20,492 bases of DNA, taken from assembly GCA_002368575.1 (NCBI GenBank), contig DFEA01000108.1, positions 1-20,492 of the forward strand, given 5' to 3'. The position numbers were made by a program, and so were the translations under genes. The number at the start of each line of letters is the position of its first letter. Positions within the stretch are counted from its first letter, which is position 1. The notes beneath the pieces are model-generated. The model did not search any database and was not told the origin of the DNA. It saw nothing but the letters and a program-made list of their open reading frames with translations. Below, in pieces: positions 16,501-20,492 of this stretch. This stretch comes from Lachnospiraceae bacterium UBA3814 (lineage in GTDB: Bacteria > Bacillota > Clostridia > Lachnospirales > Lachnospiraceae).

Positions 16501-18110
16501 TTGCAAGAGGCTATCACAACCATCCTGAGCTTACGGACAGAGTATTTGTAAAAAATATCTTCCATAACGGCAGGGAAGGGTACGAAAGGCTGTACAGAAC
16601 AGGAGACCAGGGCTTTTTAAGACATGACGGTGTATTCATGTACGGAGGCAGAAAGGATTCACAGATAAAGCTCAGAGGCTTCCGTATCGAGCTTATGGAG
16701 ATAGAAAGCCGGCTAAGGGAATTTGCGGGCGTTTCCGGGGCAGTTGTGCTTTTGAGAAAGGATGAAAACAGAGAACCCTTCCTCTGCGGCTATGTTACGG
16801 GTACGGAAGAGCTTGATATTTCTCTCTTAAGGCAGTATCTTACTGAAGTGCTTCCCTATTACATGGTGCCGAAGCATCTGATAAGGCTTGAAGCCTTTCC
16901 TCTGAATTATAACGGGAAAATAGACAGGAAAAGGCTTCCTGTGCCGGCCCCGGAAAAGAGAAGGGCCCCACAGCCTCCCGAAAATGCCATCGAGGAAAGG
17001 ATCATCTTACTGTTTGAGAAAATACTTTCACTTGAAAATGTCGGAAGGGATGAATCGTTTTTTGAGCTTGGCGGAAATTCCCTGGATCTTATGCGGCTTC
17101 TGTCGGAGCTTAACGAGGAACGCCTTGGAAGAACGGATATAATGGAGCACCCCACCCCCGAGAGCCTTGGAGGACTATTGGTAAGCCTGTCACGGGAGCG
17201 TGTAACAGAAGGCTCTCTTTGCTCAGAGGACGGACGGACTGAGCAGGATGTGGTACTGCTCAAAAAAGGGGATAAGACTCTTCCAACCCTGTTTCTCATC
17301 CCGCCGTCGGGCGGTATGGCCCTCTGTTATATAGAGCTTATCAGGGAGCTTAATCACGGAGGTGAGATATATGGCCTTATCGACAGAAAATACAGGCTGT
17401 TTGGGGAGATGAGCCTTGATGAGCTTAAGAGCTTCGACCCCCAAAAGGAGGATATGTGGCATGAAACGATCGACGGATACTTAAGGACTCTGAAGAGGCT
17501 GTTTAAAAACGGCGACATACTTATAGGCTACTCCCAGGGCGCTTCGGCGGCGCATATCCTTTCAGGGCTTCTGGAGAAAAAAGGAAAAAGAGTCTCCCGG
17601 CTTATAATGCTGGATGCGCTGCCTGAGATAAGGGAGAGTGGAGAAAATTCCCGGATCACAGGGGAAGAGCTTCTTCGCACCGCAGAGGTGATCTATTTCG
17701 GCTATGGCAGACAGAACAGGGTCCTGCCGGAAGCAGGGGAGGATACTGAGGAGTTTATAAGGAAAAGCCTGAAGGCCCACGGAGAAAAGGATGACGAAAG
17801 GCACGTCCATGCCTTTTACGAAACTCTGCTGGTATATTCGGTAAACGTGGCCTTTCCGCTGCTTACAGAGGGGAAGGTAAGGGCTCCCGTATATTCGGTG
17901 ATGCTGACAGAGGAAAGGGATTCCTGTAACGGTGATGTGCCCTTAAGGCTCGAGAAGGATCCATGGGCGGAGCTTACCGATGGCGGCGGGGAGGCTTATG
18001 GCCTGTACGGAAACGAAAGAGGGCATATGACATTTTTGAACAGCTATAGAAGGCCGGTTGCGTCTCTTATCAGACATTGGTTGCTCAGGGAGGAAAAAGG
18101 AAATGAATGA
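7560..18110 (+). CDS. Trimodular nonribosomal peptide synthetase (A-T / C-A-T-E / C-A-T-TE)
   Basis: This 3516-residue cytosolic megasynthetase should activate three amino (or carboxylic) acids, epimerise the second and release a tripeptide. Domain order by motif: A1 (~20-510), T1 (S558), C (HHIISDG at 734-740), A2 (~1065-1600), T2 (S1651), E (HHYAVD at 1821-1826, EGHGR at 1985-1989), C (HHCVLDG at 2296-2302), A3 (~2605-3130), T3 (S3174) and TE (S3325, D3352, H3489). All catalytic residues looked for are present, so it should be active. AAGGAG (7546-7551) eight bases upstream supports the ATG at 7560, which overlaps the previous stop; the 3' end overlaps the phosphatase start by 8 nt. A2 and A3 each carry an in-frame palindromic-element insertion. 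No MbtH-like protein or phosphopantetheinyl transferase gene is in the window. Confidence 0.97.
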   Translation: MTGGMITGQKNRTSENGRSRGKGMPFLSAFKNAARLFPDNTALCFNGAAYTYRELDSLTDRLAAHLNSRGIGRGDIVSVLIRRSEYMTITALGILKSGAAYEPLDAKHPKKRICSMLKDAGASFVIVEKEYEELIYDAVSTGMKGRLYTEDIAKLPKASEPVLSEAEEKDLFVILYTSGSTGEPKGIMLTHKNIAVLLSWYLSYYEVSSDSRMGEHPSFVFDLAVLESLLPLAAGGAVYIIPEDIRTDLFELGRFFDENGITHCTMTTTLGRMFAMNIRCSSLKHLTVGGEALINVRKPEGYILHNGYGPAECTAFVTMFPVLRDYPGKVPLGKAMPDVELYITDSNGERVKEGMTGELWIAGPHVAKGYINHPELTAEVFTENPFSTDPEYAVVYHTGDLARINEDGLIEYMGRADRQIKIRGFRIEPAELEVLLESAEGIKSAVVTAFGSGENKALCAYYLSDEPVDEGLLSELILASKPSYMLPSCFIHMTELPLNVNGKIDHSRLPKPVLNTVGDGARGFATDTEEKLSGLYEEVLSAGAVGRENSFYALGGNSLSAAALLYRIYETFSVRLKLSDILENPVVYALAERIDRACGAEGEDSLIRPVSLPEARDYAVSVSQTRIYTAQGMLSGTDDTYLLSFCIEAEAGFERERVIRALMCLFERHESLRTGFVLTGNGLRQTILPKDEASVSDAVRRSEGRRIFSEDFSFERAPLFGWSLKERTISFEFHHIISDGRSNMLFASEFTKLYNGLKLPGNPLHQKEYAAYEAVLKGSPEYAGQRNAWRELSSRFTEAQELHFPFDRAFREGEERNAGHFLMEYDPGLSGEIDRFCVKRDITPFMFFLSVFSVLCMRYTQKEDLLFGTVMDGRQEAFNKDMQGMFVNTVPLFIDGDKGEPFSALLAKTKETVLFAINNQSVSLEEIASDFYEEGGFSRTSHGQLLFDVLFIMQSFDTELMDIGGKPAHLRLESTERAMYDLVFEAEKREDRYFFDIKYDNGLFTEESIGYIASHFKNLTVSCLKEEAPSISCGMLSITDEREERLLLSEFMGETVSSDSVPKGENGSETAIGFILERAVEEPDSCALVYKDISLSYGELLSCAKALSRTICSHIGADEEMIRSENRTDRRELKFAPKHTIRERIGAVAIIAERGAEMIISILGTMLSGLCYVPVSPHYPKDRLMYVLRDCEPLLVITCGYDLSEEMSGCLKEAGIPILSFNDHRLLPQRGTGTSETDTELWLPAPESPAYMIYTSGTSGEPKGVVVLHGQLAAMLKAYEDIYRLGKNDVFLEFAEFVFDMSVWEIFQILTAGGTLCMMPSELAKDPEALVRYCAEKRVSAVAFTPSYLRLLDPKDFKDIRFLDTGGEAVDRALLLSWAEGKDVVNTYGPTETTVNATAFVFSRDGRVFPNLISEKNSVPIGRPASGTRVYVLNGDRLSGIGVPGELCIAGVQVSQGYYKRPELTAEKFVKDPFFEGRMYRSGDMARFLADGNLEFLGRLDAQVKLRGFRIELQEIEASMRLVPGIKNSACVVVKNAAGEDALCGYYVEKETGKISGEELRKALEEILPSYMVPQFLISLTELPVTINGKLDRRALPKPFTALASGLRKEPEGNVENTDPVIAELCRAYSTVLGIPVSDIDADFLSLGGDSIKAIRIASLLRQRGLRLDANLILRYRTIRRTAPRAAGSEEREYREYPAVKKTPVMLLFEKTEMKEPSWYSQSVMLLLDRAADISDPGQAFKLLTDAHGMLRMQLKDGGIVIRDREEVRAPHIPVFNGLSALQREAECTKASRELSPLKGDIIKAAVFINGEERRLFITIHHYAVDEVSWDILLQDLSLILTPSAKASEALSNPAGPEASVTSDISVLLEKRRTASFGEWAKRLWEFKDREEFLPQKAYWDRVRKEIYEKALSTGKWLAEYKESNAEGKGGFPCIRKMLCAQKAEKLSLLANKRFGAGPDALLLAALVTVLREKGAPEEIALLMEGHGRGRLSPEIDVSHTMGWFTSVYPFMVQAQDTFDEQVTTIKEALLRVPGAGLGYGLLYDDQYEPGGLVFNYLGREAEKSYGAFSYAGESAGEEISPLNGIPGTITFNIRFTRDGLFAECCYDSVFSEVKVSELLNSYILKLSDIASEASFERRIYGPSDLCRGRAMELKEWRQLTEQYSPEELSAVFRLTPLQQGMFYRYMTEPESRAYYLLDRLTINEAWDSKRFKEALSLISARFDALRLRFVYRGFSEPWQLVLKENAPELIELPEADVFEAADIIGKKGLSLTEGSVIRFVRCRGEEATELLIATHHCVLDGWSFQILIRELTSCYKRLMAGESKESIRASLKRAAEVSPSFADYMGELSEDSHEVSLRRWEEYLKGVETGTAPGSFRLKRGSSVKHGEASLLLDSGLSESIKRYALRHHITPGTFFGVLWGLQLGFECDSNDIVFGETVSGRNVPLSGIENAVGMLIRTIPVRVRFDENTEITSLMKRRQEDYFAMQPYEAAAISDIGSRTGLSSSLIQTVYVFENYPVEKEDGYYSLVSLFEEVEYDLSMIVEEKEGYELKLSFNAEEYPESYIELLLKRLESLCGRISENDSLRVRDLERIAPEERDGLLSELSGVFKSYPRKTFPDMLFERVSEAPEREALILEDKSLTYGELWNAVSVLAGRLTFSGERFVAVMADRSLELVISVVGIMLSGAAYVPLDPLYPMERIEYILKDSEPEALIYFCDTENRAVKELCERLGIAVIDLTSEPINIEMIGSTNRTDGRESGLAPMQTISGHIGADKDTEALWDRTAYMIYTSGTTGEPKGVEIEHKALSDLIYTNEELFGSFHDDTALFMSNYVFDASILQIFVPLAQGGRICIMPKRMMDSPLLMLDYCRKNGISYIHGTNALLRVFDLDSLPALRVVGLGGDEADPELFRRFKEKTDLVINDYGPTEACVHAAAHIYSEGEETAVPIGRPFYNKKIYIMQGDKLCGVGQKGEICISGNLARGYHNHPELTDRVFVKNIFHNGREGYERLYRTGDQGFLRHDGVFMYGGRKDSQIKLRGFRIELMEIESRLREFAGVSGAVVLLRKDENREPFLCGYVTGTEELDISLLRQYLTEVLPYYMVPKHLIRLEAFPLNYNGKIDRKRLPVPAPEKRRAPQPPENAIEERIILLFEKILSLENVGRDESFFELGGNSLDLMRLLSELNEERLGRTDIMEHPTPESLGGLLVSLSRERVTEGSLCSEDGRTEQDVVLLKKGDKTLPTLFLIPPSGGMALCYIELIRELNHGGEIYGLIDRKYRLFGEMSLDELKSFDPQKEDMWHETIDGYLRTLKRLFKNGDILIGYSQGASAAHILSGLLEKKGKRVSRLIMLDALPEIRESGENSRITGEELLRTAEVIYFGYGRQNRVLPEAGEDTEEFIRKSLKAHGEKDDERHVHAFYETLLVYSVNVAFPLLTEGKVRAPVYSVMLTEERDSCNGDVPLRLEKDPWAELTDGGGEAYGLYGNERGHMTFLNSYRRPVASLIRHWLLREEKGNE
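7617..9359 (+). other. NRPS module 1: initiation A-T
   Basis: There is no condensation domain upstream, so this loads the first residue. The A-domain core motifs are YTSGSTGEPKG (from Y176), FDLAVLE (D222), NGYGPAE, YHTGD, RGFRIEP and NVNGKID. Aligning by hand to GrsA gives the ten-residue specificity code DLLTTGGAFK, which matches no code I know. The carrier domain has LGGNS with phosphopantetheine serine S558. Confidence 0.85.
9411..13979 (+). other. NRPS module 2: C-A-T-E (adds and epimerises residue 2)
   Basis: The condensation domain has HHIISDG and the GTVMDGRQE/MFVNTVPL segment of an ordinary LCL-like domain. A2 has YTSGTSGEPKG (from Y1254), FDMSVWE (D1300), NTYGPTE, YRSGD and INGKLD; the hand-derived code is DMWADGTVNK, with no confident substrate. 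T2 has LGGDS (S1651), the GGDS form typical ahead of epimerisation domains. The E domain shows HHYAVDEVSW, EGHGR, DVSHTMGWFTSVYP and FNYLGR, the full E-type set, so residue 2 should be D-configured. Element A is inserted in A2 near residues 1110-1147. Confidence 0.87.
10883..11000 (+). repeat. Palindromic element A, in-frame inside NRPS adenylation domain 2
   Basis: Four consecutive hairpins fill ~118 bp: GCGC-a-CGATATG/CATATCG-GCGC (10883-10909); GATCCGTTCGG/CCGAACGGATC, 11 perfect pairs around AAAA (10922-10947); GCGAAC/GTTCGC around TGAA (10951-10966); and CGATCCGT/ACGGATCG (10978-10995). The frame stays open and encodes TICSHIGADEE, then EMIRSENRTDRRE..., then TIRERIGA. A domains normally have ~26 residues between the YGEL helix and the AVAI strand; here there are ~50. 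The element shares a 24-of-27-base box with element B. Confidence 0.85.
14037..17174 (+). other. NRPS module 3: C-A-T
   Basis: The C domain starts with LTPLQQGMFYRYM (from L2175) and has THHCVLDGWSF and VSGRNVPLSGIENAVGMLIRTIP. Coming after an E domain, it is expected to accept a D-aminoacyl donor. A3 has YTSGTTGEPKG (from Y2790), FDASILQ (D2836), NDYGPTE, YRTGD, RGFRIEL and NYNGKID; the hand-derived code is DALHGGDVHK, unassigned. T3 has LGGNS with S3174. Element B is inserted just ahead of the A3 nucleotide-binding loop. Confidence 0.85.
15798..15890 (+). repeat. Palindromic element B, in-frame inside NRPS adenylation domain 3
   Basis: It is homologous to element A over 84 bp (15798-15881 against 10917-11000; about 59 of 84 bases by my count, no gaps) and read in the same frame. 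Hairpins: ATCGGTTCG/CCGGACCGAT arms (15804-15827, one G-U pair), ATGGGCGC/GCGCCCAT (15826-15853, eight perfect pairs) and CGATAT/ATATCG (15859-15876). It encodes EMIGSTNRTDGRE...TISGHIGADKD. It lies between the VIDLT strand and the YMIYTSGTTG loop of A3. Confidence 0.85.
17247..18089 (+). other. NRPS type I thioesterase domain
   Basis: This is an alpha/beta-hydrolase release domain: LFLIPPSGG (oxyanion region), the nucleophile elbow GYSQG (S3325), D3352 in MLDALPE and the terminal H3489 in ERGHMTF make a complete triad. With only three residues loaded, hydrolysis to a linear tripeptide, or cyclisation to a very small product, is expected. Confidence 0.88.
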
Positions 18111-19920
18111 GCATAAGGAAAGAAAGATCAGTCTGGCTGTAAAGTTTACCGTTATTTTCGGAGTATTCGGCATAGTCTTTTCTGTGCTTAATATACTCTA
18201 TACATATCAAACCCAGAAAAAAGCCTATTACAACGAAACGGAAAACAATCTGAACAGTATCACAACCTACCTGAATGATCTTATCGTTGAGGAGGGGGAT
18301 GAATTTGTAAAGCTGAAAAACTATATTGCAAAGCATGGCGACGAGATGAGGATACCCTCGGAAAAGCCTATCGATTATTCTGTTCAATATGAGAACTTTA
18401 AAAGGCTTTTCAGTCAGAAGCACCCGGGAAAGGCTCCGGGGATCGATATAGGCTTTGATGAGATGGATGAGGAGGTAAAGCTTGCGTACGCCGAATACAG
18501 ATTCAACTACTGGAGAAATGTATTTGAGGAGGCAAAGGACTCCTTCAATCTGACCTATGTGTATTTTATATATCCGTCCTCCGAGGACCATATGATCTAT
18601 TATATAGACCCGATCATCGCGGAGTTTGAGGAGAACGGAAAGTCCTATATCGTCCTGAATCTGGATGTTTACCAGGATCCTGCCAAGTATCCCGGAATGT
18701 GGGAGGCATGGGAGACGGGAGTAAGTCCTGAAAAGCTTGATGTATTTAATAATAAAAACGGTCACGTATATACTGATTATGCTCCGGTATCGGTGAACGG
18801 TGAAAAGGTCGGACTGGTATGCGCCGACATATCCGTGCAGAGGGTGGATCAGATAGTGTGGAGTGTGGTAATGCGGCAGGCTCTGGGTTCTGTTCTGCTT
18901 ATTATTGCAGGGGTCATCCTGACAGGCAGCTATGTGCGAAAAACATTTATTTCGCGTATACTGAAGCTTGAAAAAGAGGTATCCGCCTATTCGGGAGAGA
19001 AGGATCCCGCTATTGCGCAGTCTATCCGAGCTATTGAGACCGGAAATGACGAGATAAGGAGCCTTTCCGACAGGTTTGCCGATATGATCGCTGAGATCAC
19101 GGATTATATGACAGATCTTAAGCGCATTACCGCTGAAAAGGAGCGGGTGACTGCGGAGCTTAACCTTGCGACCCAGATACAGGCCGATATGCTTCCGCGG
19201 ATATTCCCTCCGTTCCCCGACAGAAAGGAGTTTGACCTTTTTGCCTCCATGGATCCCGCCAAGGAGGTAGGCGGTGATTTTTATGATTTCTTTTTTACGG
19301 ATAAAGATCATTTAGCTCTGGTGGTCGCCGACGTGTCCGGAAAAGGAGTTCCCGCGGCCCTGTTTATGGTGATCGCAAAGACTCTTATAAAGACCAGGGC
19401 GCTTATGGGAGGCAGTCCCGGCGAGATACTTGTCGATGTCAACAACCAGCTCTGTGAGGGTAATGACGCGGAGCTCTTTGTGACCGTATGGCTTGCCATT
19501 ATCGACCTCAGAACAGGTAAGGGGGTCGCGGCTAATGCTGGGCACGAGCATCCTGCCTTAAGGAGAAGGGACGGGAGCTTTGAGCTGGTGATATACAAGC
19601 ATTCTCCCGCAGTGGCGACAATGGAAGGCATCCGCTTCAGGGAGCATGAATTTGAGCTGTTTCCGGGTGATACCATTGTTGAATATTCAGATGGAGTTAC
19701 AGAGGCAACAAGTGCTGCCCAGGAGCTTTTTGGTGAAGAGCGTCTGATAGCTTCACTTAATACGAATACGGAAATGGACCCGGAGAAGATACTTATCAAT
19801 CTCAGAAATTCCATCGATGATTTTGTGGGAGAGGCACCGCAGTTTGACGACATAACAATGCTGGGCTTTATCTACCACGGTAACGAGATTCAGGCTAAGG
19901 AAACGAATAACGAGGCCTAA
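18103..19920 (+). CDS. Membrane SpoIIE/RsbU-type PP2C phosphatase with extracellular sensor and HAMP
   Basis: This 605-residue protein should dephosphorylate the phospho-STAS antagonist in response to an external signal. Layout: TM1 (about 10-32), extracytoplasmic sensor (about 33-254, Cache-like in size and position), TM2 (about 259-280), HAMP-like region (about 281-335), a coiled-coil linker ending in LNLATQIQADMLPR, then the SpoIIE-type PP2C domain (about 375-598). Metal-binding aspartates are all present: D392 in GGDFYD, D410 in VADVSGKG, D530 in YSDGVTEA and D582/D583 in QFDDITML. I start it at 18103 rather than the in-frame ATG at 18058, because AGGGAGG (18087-18093) lies nine bases upstream and TM1 follows directly. 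It overlaps the synthetase stop by 8 nt, so expression is coupled to the NRPS. Confidence 0.93.
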   Translation: MNEHKERKISLAVKFTVIFGVFGIVFSVLNILYTYQTQKKAYYNETENNLNSITTYLNDLIVEEGDEFVKLKNYIAKHGDEMRIPSEKPIDYSVQYENFKRLFSQKHPGKAPGIDIGFDEMDEEVKLAYAEYRFNYWRNVFEEAKDSFNLTYVYFIYPSSEDHMIYYIDPIIAEFEENGKSYIVLNLDVYQDPAKYPGMWEAWETGVSPEKLDVFNNKNGHVYTDYAPVSVNGEKVGLVCADISVQRVDQIVWSVVMRQALGSVLLIIAGVILTGSYVRKTFISRILKLEKEVSAYSGEKDPAIAQSIRAIETGNDEIRSLSDRFADMIAEITDYMTDLKRITAEKERVTAELNLATQIQADMLPRIFPPFPDRKEFDLFASMDPAKEVGGDFYDFFFTDKDHLALVVADVSGKGVPAALFMVIAKTLIKTRALMGGSPGEILVDVNNQLCEGNDAELFVTVWLAIIDLRTGKGVAANAGHEHPALRRRDGSFELVIYKHSPAVATMEGIRFREHEFELFPGDTIVEYSDGVTEATSAAQELFGEERLIASLNTNTEMDPEKILINLRNSIDDFVGEAPQFDDITMLGFIYHGNEIQAKETNNEA

Positions 19921-19925
19921 GGAAA

Positions 19926-19968
19926 CTATCCGTTCGGCAGACCGAGCGGATCGGCGCAGACACGGAGG
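19926..19968 (+). repeat. Palindromic element C, between phosphatase and kinase genes
   Basis: The hairpin ATCCGTTCGG/CCGAGCGGAT around CAGA (19928-19951, one G-U pair) is followed by CGGCGCAGACACGGAGG. The same tail follows in element B (CGGCGCAGAC, then ACGGAGG) and, in part, in element A (10904-10916). One frame reads TERIGADTEE, matching the coding copies' TIRERIGA and IGAD boxes, although it is not translated here. It is a shortened copy of the family. Confidence 0.75.
19963..19968 (+). promoter_or_regulatory. Ribosome binding site of the kinase gene, apparently supplied by element C
   Basis: CGGAGG lies six bases ahead of the ATG at 19975, is the only good Shine-Dalgarno there, and fixes the start. 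It belongs to the ACGGAGG tail shared with element B, so the repeat seems to provide the translation signal. The adjacent 10-bp hairpin could influence access to it. Confidence 0.7.
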
Positions 19969-19974
19969 AAAAAA

Positions 19975-20385
19975 ATGAAGACATTAAAGATCGAAGCTAA
20001 AAGAGAAAAGCTTGATGAGGTACTTGCCTTTCTGGAGGATTTTCTTGACGGACTTGATTGTGACATGAAATCAAGGATACATCTTGCGGTTGCTGTGGAG
20101 GAGATATATATAAATATTGCAAGCTACGCTTATCCTGACAGTGAGGGAAACGCTGAGATAAACCTGGATTATGACGAAGAGGAACACTTTGTGATCGCCG
20201 TCTTTAAGGACAGCGGTATCCCCTATGACCCTCTCGCAAAGGAGGATCCGGATGTGAGCCTTCCGGCGGAGGAGCGGCAGATAGGGGGTCTTGGCATATT
20301 CATGGTCAAAAAGAGCATGGATAATGTTACATATGAGTACAGCGACGGAAAAAATATCCTGACCATATATAAGAGGATTTCATAA
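19975..20385 (+). CDS. RsbW/SpoIIAB-type anti-sigma serine kinase (HATPase)
   Basis: The 136-residue protein is a single GHKL ATPase domain of normal RsbW size. The N box is EEIYINIASYAY (E43 base, N47 magnesium ligand), the G1 box is KDSGIPYDP (D79, G81) and the G2 box is IGGLGIFMVKK (G104-G107). RsbW-type proteins hold a target, usually a sigma factor, and phosphorylate a STAS antagonist to stay free to do so. Its presumed antagonist is the STAS protein at the head of the locus, and the phosphatase just upstream reverses the phosphorylation. No sigma factor is adjacent, so the target may be encoded elsewhere or be a non-sigma protein, as known for some relatives. Function is confident at the family level; the partner assignment is from context. 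Confidence 0.92.
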   Translation: MKTLKIEAKREKLDEVLAFLEDFLDGLDCDMKSRIHLAVAVEEIYINIASYAYPDSEGNAEINLDYDEEEHFVIAVFKDSGIPYDPLAKEDPDVSLPAEERQIGGLGIFMVKKSMDNVTYEYSDGKNILTIYKRIS

Positions 20386-20396
20386 GGGAAAGGAAC

Positions 20397-20492
20397 GTCA
20401 GGTATTTTTATCGTAAGGTATTTTTAAGAAAAGTATCGTCAGGTATTTGTAAGAAAAGTATCATAATCTATTTCTAAGAAAAGTGTTGTCGA
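20397..20492. repeat. Degenerate 25-bp tandem repeat (continues past window)
   Basis: Three full 25-bp units (20413-20437, 20438-20462, 20463-20487) share GTMAGGTATT at the start and AAGAAAAGTATC at the end with a few changes. A 16-bp unit lacking nine internal bases precedes them (20397-20412), and a fifth begins at 20488. The array starts 11 bases after the kinase stop and is AT-rich. No terminator is seen between. Its full extent cannot be judged from here. Confidence 0.8.

Noticed and set aside
18058..18102. An earlier ATG for the phosphatase at 18058
   Set aside because: It would overlap the NRPS by 53 nt and lacks a good ribosome binding site; the ATG at 18103 has AGGGAGG at proper spacing.
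7560..18110. ACV-synthetase-like enzyme (three modules with E and TE)
   Set aside because: The epimerisation domain is in module 2 rather than the last module, so the product stereochemistry differs from L-L-D ACV.
18085..19311. A 408-codon open frame on the minus strand
   Set aside because: It lies wholly opposite the phosphatase sensor/HAMP coding sequence, has no recognisable motifs, and is explained by codon bias of the sense gene.
20397..20492. CRISPR array at the window end
   Set aside because: The units are contiguous 25-mers without unique spacers.

Overview
The window is a continuous, single-strand (+) stretch of about 20.5 kb. It suggests a low-to-mid GC Clostridia bacterium, most likely a Lachnospiraceae member (Butyrivibrio-like). 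This rests on the mutS-mutL order, codon style, Shine-Dalgarno strength and the partner-switching regulators; it is inference, because no rRNA or other taxonomic marker is present.

Region 1 (1-3516) is housekeeping. It holds the 3' end of mutS, a complete mutL with an intact endonuclease motif, and a polytopic membrane protein ending in a J domain. The three genes are tightly packed. Region 2 (3517-3815) is an AT-rich intergenic stretch with a perfect 16-bp tandem repeat inside a pair of 12-bp direct repeats, followed by a strong ribosome binding site.

Region 3 (3816-20385) looks like one co-oriented locus. It encodes a STAS anti-sigma-factor antagonist, then an intrinsic-terminator-like hairpin, an MFS transporter fused to two extracytoplasmic sensor-like segments, an orphan TrpX/ABC_sub_bind-type binding protein, a 3516-residue nonribosomal peptide synthetase (A-T / C-A-T-E / C-A-T-TE, predicted to make a tripeptide with a D-residue at position 2), a membrane SpoIIE-type PP2C phosphatase with an extracellular sensor, and an RsbW-type anti-sigma kinase. 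Most junctions after the terminator are start/stop overlaps. The antagonist, phosphatase and kinase form a complete RsbV/RsbU/RsbW-like partner-switching set bracketing the biosynthesis and transport genes. No sigma factor lies in the window, so the switch's output is unknown.

The most unusual signal is a family of hairpin-rich palindromic elements. Two copies sit in-frame inside adenylation domains 2 and 3 of the synthetase and encode matching 28-residue peptides (17 of 28 identical, no gaps). A third, shorter copy fills the phosphatase-kinase gap and appears to supply the kinase gene's ribosome binding site. They resemble in logic the protein-coding palindromic elements known from Rickettsia, but here in a different phylum and in a modular enzyme. 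The window ends in a degenerate 25-bp tandem repeat that runs off the edge.
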